Assembly (NCBI GenBank): GCA_902621855.1 | Contig: CACNNQ010000003.1 | Coordinates: 122,665-186,664 of the forward strand | DNA: 64,000 nt | Origin: an uncultured Alphaproteobacteria bacterium | GTDB taxonomy: Bacteria; Pseudomonadota; Alphaproteobacteria; HIMB59; GCA-002718135 | Direction: 5' to 3' | In this document: piece after piece, positions 1 through 10,017 of the stretch | Position numbering within the stretch: the stretch's first letter is position 1 | How the letters are laid out: the number at the start of each line of letters is the position of its first letter | Notes under the pieces: generated by a model | Seen by the model: only the letters and a program-made list of their open reading frames with translations | Database searches by the model: none | Told to the model about the DNA's origin: nothing | Translations under genes and position numbers: made by a program

Positions 1-2830
1 TTGTTAGAGGTTTAGTATCACCAAGAACTTTCTTTTGAAGTTCTTTCGGAAAGCCTCCATGTGGTATACCAATCTCCCCTTTAAAAAATTCAATGACTGA
101 AGCAGGAAAAGAGATTTCTTTTTTTGGGTCTAACACATCTTCTTTGGATAAATCATTAGCGATCATATAGAGCGCCATATCACCTACAATTTTAGAAGAA
201 GGTGTAACTTTAACAATATCACCAAAAAGTTGGTTTACCTCTGAATATTTATTAGCAACCATTCCCCACTTATCAGTTGTAATTCCCAATGATCTCGCTT
301 GTTCTTTTAAATTTGTAAACTGACCACCAGGCATTTGGTGAAGATAAACATCAGAACTACCACCTTTGAAATCGGTTTCAAATGCATGATAATTTTGACG
401 GACTTGTTCCCAATATAAAGACAGTGTTCTTATAGCCTCTTCATCAAGTTTAGGGTCTTGATGATTTTGTTTCATTATAGATACGATTGATCCAAGTGCA
501 GGTTGTGATGTTAATCCACTCATCGAGTCAATTGCAAGATCCACGATATCTACCTTTTCTTCTATAGCAGCTAGGACTGAAGCAGATGAAGTACCAGATG
601 TATCGTGAGTATGAAAATGAATTGGAAGATCAGTTGTTTGCTTGATTTCATTAACTAATTTTTTTATAGCATTAGGTTTTGCTAATCCCGCCATATCTTT
701 AATAGCGATAATATGTGCTCCTGCTTTCTCTAAATCTTTAACAAGATCAATATAATATTTTAATGTATATTTTTTCTCATTTGGATCAGTTACATCATTT
801 GTATAACAGATAGTACCTTCACAAATTTTATTTTGATTGCGGACTTCATCAATTGCAACACGCATATTATCAATCAGGTTTAATGAGTCAAAAACTCGGA
901 ATACATCAATTCCAGCTTGGGCTGATTGTTGAATGAAATGTTTAACAACATTATCTGGATAATTTTTATATCCAACAGCATTAGATCCTCTAAAGAGCAT
1001 TTGTTTAAGAAGGTTAGACGCTCTTTTGTTTAATCTTGCTAATCTATCCCAAGGATCTTCTTTTAAAAAACGCATCGATGTATCAAACGTTGCACCTCCC
1101 CAACATTCTAATGAGAATAAGTTGCTTAGATTTTTACTATAATATTCAGCAATGTTAACAAGATCATCTGTTCTCATTCTTGTAGCAAGAAGCGATTGGT
1201 GTGCGTCACGCATCGTTGTGTCAGTAATTAGGGTATGGGGTGTTTCTTTTATTTTATTTGCAAATTTTTCTGGACCTAAAGTTTGTAAATCCTTTACATA
1301 ATTATTTTTTTCACTTTTAATGCTTGATATAGGGACTTGAACTTCTACAGTCGAGTTATTACTGACTCTTCCAGATATATCATTGTGTCCATTTACAATT
1401 ATATTTCCAAGATAAGATACAATTTTTGATGCTCGATCTTTTTGGGGATTATATGCATAGAGCTCTTTTTTAGTATCCACAAAATTGGTATTATAATTTC
1501 CTTCAAGGAAATCTTTATTGTTTATAAGAGACTCAAGAAATACTAAATTTGTTTTAACACCTCTAATTCTAAACTCTCGCAAAGCCCTATCCATTCTTTT
1601 AATACAGTCGTCTTGATGCTTTGCCCAAGTTGTTACTTTTACAAGTAAAGAATCATAATACGGTGTGATGATCGAACCTGAAGAAGCATTTGCTGCATCT
1701 AGCCTCACTCCAAAACCAGCGGCTGATCGGTAAGTCATTATCTTTCCATAATCGGGCATAAAATTATTAAGCGGATCTTCAGTAGTAACTCTACATTGAA
1801 TAGCAAATCCATTTAGATGAATGTCTTCTTGTTTAGGAAGAGCTGGATGATTGCCAATTTTTTCACCTTCTGCAATTTTTATTTGAGCTTTTACAATATC
1901 AATACCAGTTACTTCCTCTGTTACTGTATGTTCAACTTGAATTCTTGGGTTAACTTCAATGAAATAAAATTCGCCTGATTTTTTATCAAACAAAAATTCA
2001 ACAGTTCCTGCACCAAAGTATTTGACTTGTTTTGCAATTTTAATAGCAGCGTTACAAATTTCTTCTCGAGTTTTATTTTCAAGAAAATGTGCAGGTGCTC
2101 TTTCAATAATCTTTTGATGCCTTCTTTGAAGAGAACAATCTCTTTCAAAAAGATGTAAGATATTTCCATGTTTGTCACCTAAAATTTGAACTTCAATGTG
2201 CGCAGCATCTTCTAAAAATTTTTCTATAAATACTTCATCTTTTCCAAAAGCTTTAAGTGACTCACTTTGAGCAGTTGTAATTTGATCTATTAATTCTTTG
2301 CTTGATCTAACAACACGCATTCCTCGACCGCCACCACCCCAACTAGCTTTAACAATTACTGGGTAGCCAATTTTCTCAACTTCTTTTTCAACACTTTTTA
2401 AATTTTCTTTTGTTACAAGAACAGACGGAACGGTGCCTACCTTTGCTTCTTCCGCAACTTTTTTAGCTTCAGTTTTATTTCCAAATCTTTTTAGTATTTC
2501 TTTACTAGGCCCAATAAATGTTATGTCATTTTTTTCACACTGCTCTGCTAGTTCAGGACTTTCAGATAAAAAACCATAACCTGGATGGATAGCATCAACC
2601 TTTGCATCTTTAGCAATTTTAATAATCGAGTCTATATCCAAATATGCTTGAATTGGACCTTTACCTTCACCAACTAAATAACTTTCATCCGTTTTAAATC
2701 GGTGAATAGCAAAACGATCTTCTTTAGAATAAATAGCAGCTGTTTTAATACCAGACTCTTCAGCAGCTCTAAAAATTCGAATAGCAATTTCACTTCTGTT
2801 TGCTGCTAAAATTTTACCAATCTTTTTCAT
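1..2830 (-). CDS. pyc: Pyruvate carboxylase, partial (C-terminus beyond left edge)
   Basis: I translated this by hand; it is absent from the ORF track because its stop lies outside the window. About 943 residues are visible. The N-terminus MKKIGKILAANRSEIAIRIF and the glycine-rich ATP loop (SWGGGGRGMRVV) identify the biotin carboxylase domain. FIEVNPRIQVEHTVTEE is its catalytic region. From about residue 540, TLITDTTMRDAHQSLLATRM opens the carboxyltransferase domain, and VLAAIEEKVDIVDLAIDSMSG follows. The biotinyl carrier domain would lie beyond the edge. The single-chain order BC-CT is that of pyruvate carboxylase, not acetyl- or propionyl-CoA carboxylase. The enzyme makes oxaloacetate from pyruvate and bicarbonate to refill the TCA cycle. 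ATG is at 2828-2830; no frameshift was seen. Confidence 0.95.
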   Translation of the reverse strand, partial: MKKIGKILAANRSEIAIRIFRAAEESGIKTAAIYSKEDRFAIHRFKTDESYLVGEGKGPIQAYLDIDSIIKIAKDAKVDAIHPGYGFLSESPELAEQCEKNDITFIGPSKEILKRFGNKTEAKKVAEEAKVGTVPSVLVTKENLKSVEKEVEKIGYPVIVKASWGGGGRGMRVVRSSKELIDQITTAQSESLKAFGKDEVFIEKFLEDAAHIEVQILGDKHGNILHLFERDCSLQRRHQKIIERAPAHFLENKTREEICNAAIKIAKQVKYFGAGTVEFLFDKKSGEFYFIEVNPRIQVEHTVTEEVTGIDIVKAQIKIAEGEKIGNHPALPKQEDIHLNGFAIQCRVTTEDPLNNFMPDYGKIMTYRSAAGFGVRLDAANASSGSIITPYYDSLLVKVTTWAKHQDDCIKRMDRALREFRIRGVKTNLVFLESLINNKDFLEGNYNTNFVDTKKELYAYNPQKDRASKIVSYLGNIIVNGHNDISGRVSNNSTVEVQVPISSIKSEKNNYVKDLQTLGPEKFANKIKETPHTLITDTTMRDAHQSLLATRMRTDDLVNIAEYYSKNLSNLFSLECWGGATFDTSMRFLKEDPWDRLARLNKRASNLLKQMLFRGSNAVGYKNYPDNVVKHFIQQSAQAGIDVFRVFDSLNLIDNMRVAIDEVRNQNKICEGTICYTNDVTDPNEKKYTLKYYIDLVKDLEKAGAHIIAIKDMAGLAKPNAIKKLVNEIKQTTDLPIHFHTHDTSGTSSASVLAAIEEKVDIVDLAIDSMSGLTSQPALGSIVSIMKQNHQDPKLDEEAIRTLSLYWEQVRQNYHAFETDFKGGSSDVYLHQMPGGQFTNLKEQARSLGITTDKWGMVANKYSEVNQLFGDIVKVTPSSKIVGDMALYMIANDLSKEDVLDPKKEISFPASVIEFFKGEIGIPHGGFPKELQKKVLGDTKPLT

Positions 2831-3042
2831 CAAGCCACCATTAAATAAGGATTATTACTTAATATTTTTTCGGAGATGCATCTATATGTTCCTTACTAAA
2901 TTAGCAAGAGATCAAGGGAATTTAGCCATTTTTTAGGATTTGGAAGCAATTATAAATTGATAATAAACTGTAAATTATCGATTTAATATCTGTGCACATA
3001 TGTCCCTTTATCAGAAAGGTTATTTTATATTAATGTCAAATT

Positions 3043-3489
3043 ATGAATTCATTAAATGAAAATATAAGACCTTATCAAAGCTGTTCTAAATCAGTCTTCT
3101 TAATTTTAGGAATTATATTTATTAGTTGGATTTCATTATTCTCTATTTTTCTTATTGTACAAGGTGCATGGCCTGTATCTATATTTCTTGGACTTGAATA
3201 TCTGATAATTTTTTATTTAATCCGTTTATATTTCAAAGAAAAAAATATTAAGGATGAAATTAACATTAATCAAAAAGAAATATCTATAAGAAAATATAAA
3301 GGTGATAAACTTTTACATTCATCTAAATATAATACTTATTGGTCCAAAGTTTTTTTTACAAAATTTAAAAACACTTCCAAGTTATCTATAAGAGAATCAG
3401 ATAAAGAAACTGAAGTTGCAACTTTCTTGCATACTGATTTAAAGGAAAGTTTGTACTTAAGAATTAAAAGACAATTAAGTTATTATTAA
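3043..3489 (+). CDS. DUF2244 family integral membrane protein
   Basis: This 148-residue protein has an N-terminal ENIRPYQSCS segment followed by two membrane helices (about residues 18-40 and 45-62). They are joined by GAWPVSIFLGLEY, the hallmark of DUF2244 proteins. The soluble C-terminal half contains WSKVFFTKF and a final segment like the family's fL..eR..L motif. Function is unknown; the family is common in Alphaproteobacteria. The gene stands alone, after a 212-base spacer from pyc, and its last 4 bases overlap the end of dapB tail to tail. Confidence 0.8.
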   Translation: MNSLNENIRPYQSCSKSVFLILGIIFISWISLFSIFLIVQGAWPVSIFLGLEYLIIFYLIRLYFKEKNIKDEININQKEISIRKYKGDKLLHSSKYNTYWSKVFFTKFKNTSKLSIRESDKETEVATFLHTDLKESLYLRIKRQLSYY

Positions 3490-4289
3490 AATAACAAATC
3501 ATTCATATTGAAAAGACCTGTTTTCTTTTTAGAAATAAATATAGCTGCTTCGATGGCCCCATCTACAAAAATTGATCGATTATTAGCTTTATGAACTAAA
3601 TCAATTCGATCATTAGTTCCCATAAAACTTACAGTATGTTCACCTGCAATTTCACCGCCTCTTGTAACAGAAAAGCCAATGTCACCTTTTTTTCTAGATG
3701 ATAGTTTTTTTGTACGATCTAAAACTTTTGATTTATTTAATTTAGTTTTTCTTCCCTCAGCTGCATATTCACCCAGCGATAATGCAGTTCCGGAAGGAGC
3801 ATCTTTTTTATGTTTATGATGAGTCTCAGCAATTTCAATATCATAATCAGTATCTTTTAGAGCTGATGCTGTTTGTTTTACTAAGTTAAATAGTAAGTTA
3901 ACTCCCAAACTCATGTTAGAAGACATGAGTATAGGTATTTTTTTAGAATAACTTTTTACTTTCTTTTTTTGTGAATCCGTCATTCCGGTTGTGCCAATAA
4001 CAACTGCTGTTTTATTTGCAGAGGCGATCTTAAGATTATCTAAAGTAGACTCAGGTGTTGTAAAATCAATGATGACATTTGAATCTTTGATTAACTGAGC
4101 TGCATTAGCTGTAACTAATTTCACAGAGTGTATACTTGAAACCTTGTTTAAAGGTTTGTTTATATCTTTATGTTTTTTGTGTTCAAAACCACCGACAAAT
4201 TCTAAATTTTTATTTTGTAAAATTTGTTTCGATATTTCCTGACCCATTCGGCCAAGACAACCTGCAACTGCTATTTTAATTTTTGCCAT
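3486..4289 (-). CDS. dapB: 4-hydroxy-tetrahydrodipicolinate reductase
   Basis: DapB reduces 4-hydroxy-tetrahydrodipicolinate with NAD(P)H in the lysine/diaminopimelate pathway, and so also feeds peptidoglycan synthesis. The Rossmann loop AVAGCLGRMGQEI is at residues 7-19. IIDFTTPES is the conserved cofactor-side strand, and ETHHKHKKDAPSGTAL is the catalytic signature with the His-His pair and Lys. At 267 residues it has the usual length. It lies downstream of dnaJ on the same strand with a 41-base gap, so it may be co-transcribed with the chaperone genes. ATG start. Confidence 0.97.
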   Translation of the reverse strand: MAKIKIAVAGCLGRMGQEISKQILQNKNLEFVGGFEHKKHKDINKPLNKVSSIHSVKLVTANAAQLIKDSNVIIDFTTPESTLDNLKIASANKTAVVIGTTGMTDSQKKKVKSYSKKIPILMSSNMSLGVNLLFNLVKQTASALKDTDYDIEIAETHHKHKKDAPSGTALSLGEYAAEGRKTKLNKSKVLDRTKKLSSRKKGDIGFSVTRGGEIAGEHTVSFMGTNDRIDLVHKANNRSIFVDGAIEAAIFISKKKTGLFNMNDLLF

Positions 4290-4330
4290 AAAAACTTCTT
4301 ATACTTTGGTGATTATAAGTTGAAAAGAAA

Positions 4331-5464
4331 TTAAGTTAAATCTTCCCAAACTTCTTTTAATTTTGAGAAAAAACCTTGCGATTTTGGGCTATGTTTTTTT
4401 GATGTCCCACCTTCATTTTCAAACTCTCTCAAAATATCTTTTTGTTTGCTATTTAGATTGACTGGTATTTCAACGTTTGCTTGCACATACATATCACCTC
4501 TTCTACTTTGTCGAAGTATACTCATCCCTTTGCCGCGAAGTCTAAATTGTGTCTCAGATTGAGTTCCCGCTGGAATATTAAGTCTAGCTTTTTTTCCTTC
4601 TATAGTTGGTACTTCTATTTCACCACCTAAAATTGCAGTAGTGATTGAAATTGGGATTTCACAAAATATATTTTCCTCTTCTCTTTCAAAAAGTTTGTCC
4701 TTCTGCACCTCAACAAAAATGTACAGATCTCCATTTCCAGCACCTCTTTCACCTGGCTCTCCTTCGCCAGCTATACGAATTCTTGTACCTGTATCAACAC
4801 CAGCTGGGATAGTAACAGAAATTGTTTTTTGCTTTTTTATATTCCCTGTTCCAGAACATTTAAGACATGGATTTTTTATACTTGAACCCTCTCCACCACA
4901 TGTAGGGCATGGTCTTTCAATAGAAAAAAAGCCTTGTTGTGATCGAACTTTACCTGCGCCACCACAAGTAGAACAGGTACTTGGTCCAGATTTATCTGCA
5001 CTTCCAGTTGCTGCACATGTATCACAACCAACATAAGTTGGAATTCTTATTTGTGGTTTTTTTCCAGTAAAAGCTTCGAATAGTGAAACGGACATATTAT
5101 AACGAAGATCGCTTCCTCTTTGAGGTCCTCGTCTTCTTGATGATTGTCCTCCAAAACCCCCACCAAAGAACTCTTCAAAGATATCAGAAAAGCCACCTGC
5201 AAAATCTCCAAAGCCTTGAGCTCCACCCATTCCACCTTGTTTGAAAGCGTCATGTCCATATTGATCATAAGCTGATCTTTTTTCTGAATCTTTTAGAACT
5301 TCGTAAGCAGCAGATGCTTCTTTAAATTTTCTTTCAGCATTTTTGTCATCCTTGTTACGATCAGGATGATATTTCATGGCTTGTTTTCTATAAGCTTTTT
5401 TTATTTCATCTTCGCTGGCATTTCGTTGAACACCGAGTATTTCATAGAAATCTTTATCAGCCAC
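4331..5464 (-). CDS. dnaJ: Chaperone DnaJ (Hsp40)
   Basis: DnaJ stimulates the DnaK ATPase and delivers substrates. The J domain (about residues 4-70) has the HPD triad in [14 protein letters not shown]-rich linker (about 75-110) follows, then four zinc-binding CxxC repeats between about 145 and 210. The first repeat reads CDTCAATG, with Ala where the usual pattern has Gly; the others are [16 protein letters not shown] and CLKCSGTG. The C-terminal substrate-binding domains complete a full-length 377-residue protein. The start codon is GTG, preceded by a strong Shine-Dalgarno run (AAGGAGGAG), which supports this start. It follows dnaK with a 28-base gap. Confidence 0.97.
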   Translation of the reverse strand: MADKDFYEILGVQRNASEDEIKKAYRKQAMKYHPDRNKDDKNAERKFKEASAAYEVLKDSEKRSAYDQYGHDAFKQGGMGGAQGFGDFAGGFSDIFEEFFGGGFGGQSSRRRGPQRGSDLRYNMSVSLFEAFTGKKPQIRIPTYVGCDTCAATGSADKSGPSTCSTCGGAGKVRSQQGFFSIERPCPTCGGEGSSIKNPCLKCSGTGNIKKQKTISVTIPAGVDTGTRIRIAGEGEPGERGAGNGDLYIFVEVQKDKLFEREEENIFCEIPISITTAILGGEIEVPTIEGKKARLNIPAGTQSETQFRLRGKGMSILRQSRRGDMYVQANVEIPVNLNSKQKDILREFENEGGTSKKHSPKSQGFFSKLKEVWEDLT

Positions 5465-5492
5465 ATCTCCTCCTTATAAAAATTATGGAGCG

Positions 5493-7415
5493 TTAATCTT
5501 TTTTATCTTCGTCTACTTCTTCAAATTCTGCATCTACAACCTTTTCATCTTTTGTATTATCAGCTGATGGTTCAGCACCAGATGGATCAGCCTGAGGTGC
5601 AGCACCTTGAGGGTTTTGTTTATAAATTGCTTCACCCATTTTAAGAGATGACTGAACAAGTGCTTCAGTTTTTGATTTTATAGCTTCTAAATCCTCACCG
5701 TCTTTTACTTTCTTAAGCTCTTCAATATCTTCAGTGATTTTGTTTCTATCAGCTTCAGGAATTTTATCTCCGTGCTCTTTTAAGTTCTTTTCAGTTTCAT
5801 TTATTAAGCTATCGGCATGGTTTCTAGTATCAACAGCTTCTCTTTTCTTTTTGTCAGCTTCAGCGTTTTCTTCTGCTTCTTTAACCATTTTTTCAATCTC
5901 TTCATCTGATAATCCCCCAGAAGCCTGGATCTTAATTTGTTGTTCTTTACCAGTTGATTTGTCTTTAGCTGAAACGTTTACAATACCATTTGCATCGATA
6001 TCAAAAGTTACTTCAATTTGAGGCATTCCTCTTGCGGCAGGTGGAATACCCACTAGATCAAACTGACCTAGTAATTTGTTATCAGCAGCCATCTCTCTTT
6101 CACCTTGAAAAACTCTAATAGTTACTGCACTCTGATTATCTTCAGCTGTAGAAAATATCTGGCTCTTCTTAGTTGGGATAGTTGTGTTTTTATCAATAAG
6201 TTTTGTAAATACACCACCAAGTGTTTCAATACCAAGTGATAAAGGTGTAACGTCAAGTAATAGTACATCTTTGACATCACCTTGTAATACTCCTGCTTGA
6301 ATTGCAGCACCAGATGCAACAACTTCATCTGGGTTAACACCTTTGTTAGGCTCTTTACCAAAGAAGTTTTTTACTATCTCCGTTACTTTAGGCATTCTTG
6401 TCATACCACCAACCAAGATAACATCATCAATTTCAGCAGCTTGTAATCCGGCATCTTTGAGTGCCATTTCGCAAGGCTTTAAACTTTGGTTTAAAAGTTC
6501 CCCTACAATAGCTTCAAGTTTTGCTCTCGATAATTTAATCGTTAAATGTTTAGGGCCAGATTGATCAGCTGTTATGAATGGTAAGTTAACTTCTGTTTCA
6601 GTTGAACTTGATAATTCTATTTTTGCTTTCTCAGCAGCCTCTTTCAAACGTTGAAGGGCAAGTTTATCTGAACGTAAATCAATACCATTATCTTTTTTGA
6701 ATTCGTCAGCGAGATAATCAATAATTTTAAGATCAAAATCTTCACCACCAAGATGCGTATCTCCATTAGTTGATTTAACTTCAAAAACACCGTCGCCTAT
6801 TTCTAAAATGGAAATATCAAATGTACCTCCACCAAGATCATAAACAGCAACAGTACCAGTTTTCTTTTTATCTAAACCATATGCTAACGCTGCAGCAGTA
6901 GGCTCGTTAATAATTCTTAAAACTTCTAGTCCAGCTATTTTTCCAGCATCTTTTGTTGCTTGTCTTTGTGCATCATTAAAATATGCAGGAACTGTTATAA
7001 CTGCTTGTGTAACAGTATCTCCTAAATAAGACTCTGCTGTTTCTTTCATTTTTTGTAAAATAAATGCACTAATTTGACTTGGGCTATATTTATCTCCACG
7101 TGCTTCTACCCAAGCATCACCGTTATCACCTTTTACTATTTTATAAGGTACTAGTCCGCTGTCAGACTTAACAGCTTCATCCTCAAATGTTCTTCCGATT
7201 AATCTTTTTATGGCAAATAAAGTATTTTCAGAATTAGTTACTGCTTGTCTTTTAGCTGATTGTCCAACAAGTTTTTCTTTTGTGTCACTGAATGCTACCA
7301 TTGACGGTGTTGTTCTTCCGCCTTCAGAATTTTCGATTACCTTTGCTTCCTTACCGTCCATTACTGCAACGCAGGAGTTTGTAGTACCTAAATCAATACC
7401 AATTACTTTTGCCAT
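5493..7415 (-). CDS. dnaK: Molecular chaperone DnaK (Hsp70)
   Basis: This is an ATP-dependent Hsp70 of 640 residues, the usual length. The nucleotide-binding domain begins [17 protein letters not shown] and includes [15 protein letters not shown] and the [13 protein letters not shown] adenosine-binding segment. The interdomain linker reads [17 protein letters not shown]. The substrate-binding and lid domains follow, ending in an acidic tail (EEVDEDKKD). It works with the adjacent DnaJ and GrpE. The gene is preceded by a 125-base spacer that contains a sigma-32-like promoter, so dnaK-dnaJ probably has its own heat-inducible transcript, apart from hrcA-grpE upstream. Confidence 0.99.
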   Translation of the reverse strand: MAKVIGIDLGTTNSCVAVMDGKEAKVIENSEGGRTTPSMVAFSDTKEKLVGQSAKRQAVTNSENTLFAIKRLIGRTFEDEAVKSDSGLVPYKIVKGDNGDAWVEARGDKYSPSQISAFILQKMKETAESYLGDTVTQAVITVPAYFNDAQRQATKDAGKIAGLEVLRIINEPTAAALAYGLDKKKTGTVAVYDLGGGTFDISILEIGDGVFEVKSTNGDTHLGGEDFDLKIIDYLADEFKKDNGIDLRSDKLALQRLKEAAEKAKIELSSSTETEVNLPFITADQSGPKHLTIKLSRAKLEAIVGELLNQSLKPCEMALKDAGLQAAEIDDVILVGGMTRMPKVTEIVKNFFGKEPNKGVNPDEVVASGAAIQAGVLQGDVKDVLLLDVTPLSLGIETLGGVFTKLIDKNTTIPTKKSQIFSTAEDNQSAVTIRVFQGEREMAADNKLLGQFDLVGIPPAARGMPQIEVTFDIDANGIVNVSAKDKSTGKEQQIKIQASGGLSDEEIEKMVKEAEENAEADKKKREAVDTRNHADSLINETEKNLKEHGDKIPEADRNKITEDIEELKKVKDGEDLEAIKSKTEALVQSSLKMGEAIYKQNPQGAAPQADPSGAEPSADNTKDEKVVDAEFEEVDEDKKD

Positions 7416-7466
7416 ATTTTTTATCCTCTTTGCTTAATTATTTACCAATCAACATTGGCTACATTA

Positions 7467-7495
7467 GATATGGGAAAAAAGTTTTAAAATACAAG
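7467..7495 (-). promoter_or_regulatory. Putative RpoH (sigma-32)-type promoter upstream of dnaK
   Basis: On the minus strand CTTGTA (-35) is followed after 15 bases by CCCATATC (-10). This is close to the heat-shock consensus CTTGAA-N13-17-CCCCATNT. It lies about 50-80 bases before the dnaK ATG. Assignment is by eye. Confidence 0.5.
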
Positions 7496-7540
7496 GATGT
7501 TCCAGATTAATATTAAAAAAAACAAGTAATTTAGGGTTTT

Positions 7541-8212
7541 TTATGACTTTTCTTTACTCTCATTTTCAGGATTGTCCTCTTCTTTTTCTTTTGTAGGTTC
7601 TCCTGTTTTAGCGACTGGTTTTTTGGAAACCCCAACCATCGCGGCTCTTAATAAACGATCGTGCATTGTATAGCCAGATTGGACTTCTTGCACTACTGTT
7701 CCTTCTTCAACATCATTATTTTCAATTTCCATCATTGCTTGATGAAAATTATGATCAAATTTTTGATTTAAAGATTCAATTTTTTTAACTCCGTGTTTTT
7801 CTAGAGTACTTTTGTATTCTTTAAGCACCATTTTTAAACCATCGATAAGATTTTTTATACTTTCTGGATGATTTTCATCTTCTGGTAAAGCATCTAATGC
7901 TCTTTCTAAATTATCTCCTGGCGATAGAATGTCTCTTGCTAAATTTATGCTACCAAACTTTATCGTTTCAACTTTTTCTCGTTCAAATCTTTTTCTAAGA
8001 TTTTCCATTTCAGCGAGTAATCGGATTTTTTCTTCTTTAAGTGTTTCAATTTCCTTTTCTAAACTATCTTCTTCTGTATTTTCATCATCACTTGTCTCTT
8101 CTGTATCTGTGTTTTCTTGACCATCATTACTATCTTCTTCATTTTCAATATTCTCAGAATCAGGTTCTTTAATTTCTTCTTGTTGCTTATCTTCGTCTTT
8201 TTTTTCAACCAT
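7541..8212 (-). CDS. grpE: Nucleotide exchange factor GrpE
   Basis: GrpE releases ADP from DnaK. The first 60 residues are a very acidic, low-complexity tail. A long coiled coil follows (about 50-110) containing LLAEMENLRKRFEREK, the family signature, then the beta domain with GTVVQEVQSGYTMHDRLLRAAMVGVSK near the C-terminus. The 223-residue length is slightly above average because of the acidic N-terminus. Its ATG overlaps the hrcA stop by one base (TAATG), indicating translational coupling and a hrcA-grpE operon. Confidence 0.97.
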   Translation of the reverse strand: MVEKKDEDKQQEEIKEPDSENIENEEDSNDGQENTDTEETSDDENTEEDSLEKEIETLKEEKIRLLAEMENLRKRFEREKVETIKFGSINLARDILSPGDNLERALDALPEDENHPESIKNLIDGLKMVLKEYKSTLEKHGVKKIESLNQKFDHNFHQAMMEIENNDVEEGTVVQEVQSGYTMHDRLLRAAMVGVSKKPVAKTGEPTKEKEEDNPENESKEKS

Positions 8213-9258
8213 TAATCAATCACCTTTCCAATAATTTTTGATGTGTAATCAACAAGAGGAACTATTTTGGAGTAGTTTAGTCTTGTTGGCCCAACTACAC
8301 CTATAGCTCCTATAATTTCTTGTTCATTATTTTTATATGGGGCCATTACCATAGAAAGACCAGAGTGTTTAAACAAAAAATTTTTAGATCCAATAAATAT
8401 TTGAACCCCTTTCGCCTTTCCTGCCGTTTCTAATATATCTACAAAACTAGATTTTTTCTCAATTTCATCAAAAAGATTGCGAATTTGATCTAAATCTTTT
8501 GAAACTATTTCATCTTTTAATAAATTTGATTGGCCATGCAGAAAAATGTAAGGATTTTTACTATTAGGCTGAGTTTCAATAATACCTTGTTGAATTAATT
8601 TTGAAGAAATTGACTCTAGCTCATTTTGAGAATTTTTTATTTCTGTTTGTATTAATCTTTTAATTTGAGAAATGTTTTTATTACTAAAATTTGATGTTAG
8701 ATAGTTTGAAGCCTGAATTAATAATGAACTATTATATTTTCCATTATCTTCAATGATACGATTTTCCACTTCTCCATTCTCATAAGCAAGAATAAGCATT
8801 AATTGACTATTATTCAGTCTTATAAATTCAACATGCTTTAAATTTTTTTGAAATTTTGGAGCTATAACTATACCTGCATAACTTGATAATCCTGAAATAG
8901 CTTTAGAGGCAACATCAAGAGCTTCTTCGTAAGACTTCCCTTTAGTTAAGCATTGTTGTTTAATATTTTCTTTATCAATCTTAGAAATTCTTCCAAATTC
9001 TAATAGCCCATCTACAAAAAACCTCATTCCCTTTTCTGTAGGCATCCTTCCAGCAGATCTATGTGGAGCATAAAGAAGTCCTTCTTTTTGAAGATTAGAT
9101 AAAATTGAACGAATTGAAGATGAAGATAAGTGTAAGCCTCCCATTTTCATAATTGTTTCAGATCCAGCTGGGGATCCAGTTTTTAAATATGATTCAACTA
9201 ATTTTTTAAATATTAATTTAGACCTATCATTAATTTGTGCGTATAAGTTATCAGACAT
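8212..9258 (-). CDS. hrcA: Heat-inducible transcription repressor HrcA
   Basis: HrcA represses chaperone genes by binding CIRCE operators. The N-terminal winged helix spans about residues 1-85 (SPAGSETIMKMGGLHLSSSS is the recognition region, then LLYAPHRSAGRMPTEKGMRFFVD). The GAF-like core and C-terminal IGVVGPTRLNYSKIVPLVDY are typical. Length is 348 residues. I found no complete CIRCE (TTAGCACTC-N9-GAGTGCTAA) in the window, so its target is probably elsewhere, most likely groESL. It is divergent from rph across a 47-base gap that must hold both promoters. Confidence 0.96.
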   Translation of the reverse strand: MSDNLYAQINDRSKLIFKKLVESYLKTGSPAGSETIMKMGGLHLSSSSIRSILSNLQKEGLLYAPHRSAGRMPTEKGMRFFVDGLLEFGRISKIDKENIKQQCLTKGKSYEEALDVASKAISGLSSYAGIVIAPKFQKNLKHVEFIRLNNSQLMLILAYENGEVENRIIEDNGKYNSSLLIQASNYLTSNFSNKNISQIKRLIQTEIKNSQNELESISSKLIQQGIIETQPNSKNPYIFLHGQSNLLKDEIVSKDLDQIRNLFDEIEKKSSFVDILETAGKAKGVQIFIGSKNFLFKHSGLSMVMAPYKNNEQEIIGAIGVVGPTRLNYSKIVPLVDYTSKIIGKVID

Positions 9259-9305
9259 AAAAATTTTATTTAAAAATAATATTTATCTACTATTATTAAA
9301 TTTAT

Positions 9306-10016
9306 ATGAGAAAAGATAGATCCTTCAACAAAATGCGCGATATTTCGTTTGAGACAAACGTGAATATTCATGCCGATGGATCGTGTTTAGTTAAATTTGG
9401 AAATACTCACGTTTTATGTCTTGCTACTATTGATGAAAAAGTTCCACATTGGCTTAAAAATACTGGCAAAGGTTGGATAACAGCTGAATATGGGATGTTG
9501 CCCAGATCAACAAATACTCGCATGGATAGAGAGGCAGCTAAAGGTAAACAATCGGGGAGAACCCAAGAAATACAAAGACTTATTGGAAGAAGCTTAAGAT
9601 CAGTAATTGATTTATCTAATCTTGGTGAAAGACAAATAAAAGTTGATTGTGATGTTCTTCAAGCTGATGGAGGAACAAGAACAGCTTCTATTAATGGTGG
9701 TTTTGTTGCTTTATACATAGCTATAGATAAAATTAAAAAAAATTATAATTTACAAAAACCAATTGTAAAAAATTTTATTGGAGCTATTTCTGCTGGAATA
9801 GTAGAAAATAAATCTTTGTTGGATTTAAATTATGAAGAAGATTCTAAAGCTGAGGTAGATGCAAACTTTGTAATTAGTGGTACAGGTGAAATAGCTGAAA
9901 TTCAAGTAACAGGTGAAGAATTTTTCTTTACTGAAAGTCAATTTGGTGAATTATTTTCTTTGGCGAAAAATGGTATCGCAGAAATAATAAAAAAACAAAA
10001 AGAAATCTTAAATTAA
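9306..10016 (+). CDS. rph: Ribonuclease PH
   Basis: This phosphorolytic 3'-5' exoribonuclease trims tRNA 3' ends. The 236-residue protein carries the N-terminal GSCLVKFGNTHVLCLATI strand, GWITAEYGMLPRSTNTRM, the phosphate-binding QEIQRLIGRSLRSVIDL segment and VDCDVLQADGGTRTASINGG, which contains the catalytic acidic residues. It starts a plus-strand pair with rdgB; only one base separates the rph stop from the rdgB TTG start. Confidence 0.97.
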   Translation: MRKDRSFNKMRDISFETNVNIHADGSCLVKFGNTHVLCLATIDEKVPHWLKNTGKGWITAEYGMLPRSTNTRMDREAAKGKQSGRTQEIQRLIGRSLRSVIDLSNLGERQIKVDCDVLQADGGTRTASINGGFVALYIAIDKIKKNYNLQKPIVKNFIGAISAGIVENKSLLDLNYEEDSKAEVDANFVISGTGEIAEIQVTGEEFFFTESQFGELFSLAKNGIAEIIKKQKEILN

Positions 10017-10017
10017 A

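Noticed and set aside
4641-5036. 131-residue plus-strand ORF opposite dnaJ
   Set aside because: It is antisense to a clear dnaJ and has low-complexity Pro/Ser composition typical of shadow frames.
7098-7106. CACGTG in dnaK as a further parS
   Set aside because: The flanks (CTC...CTT) do not extend the palindrome to TTTCACGTGAAA, so it is only a chance core.
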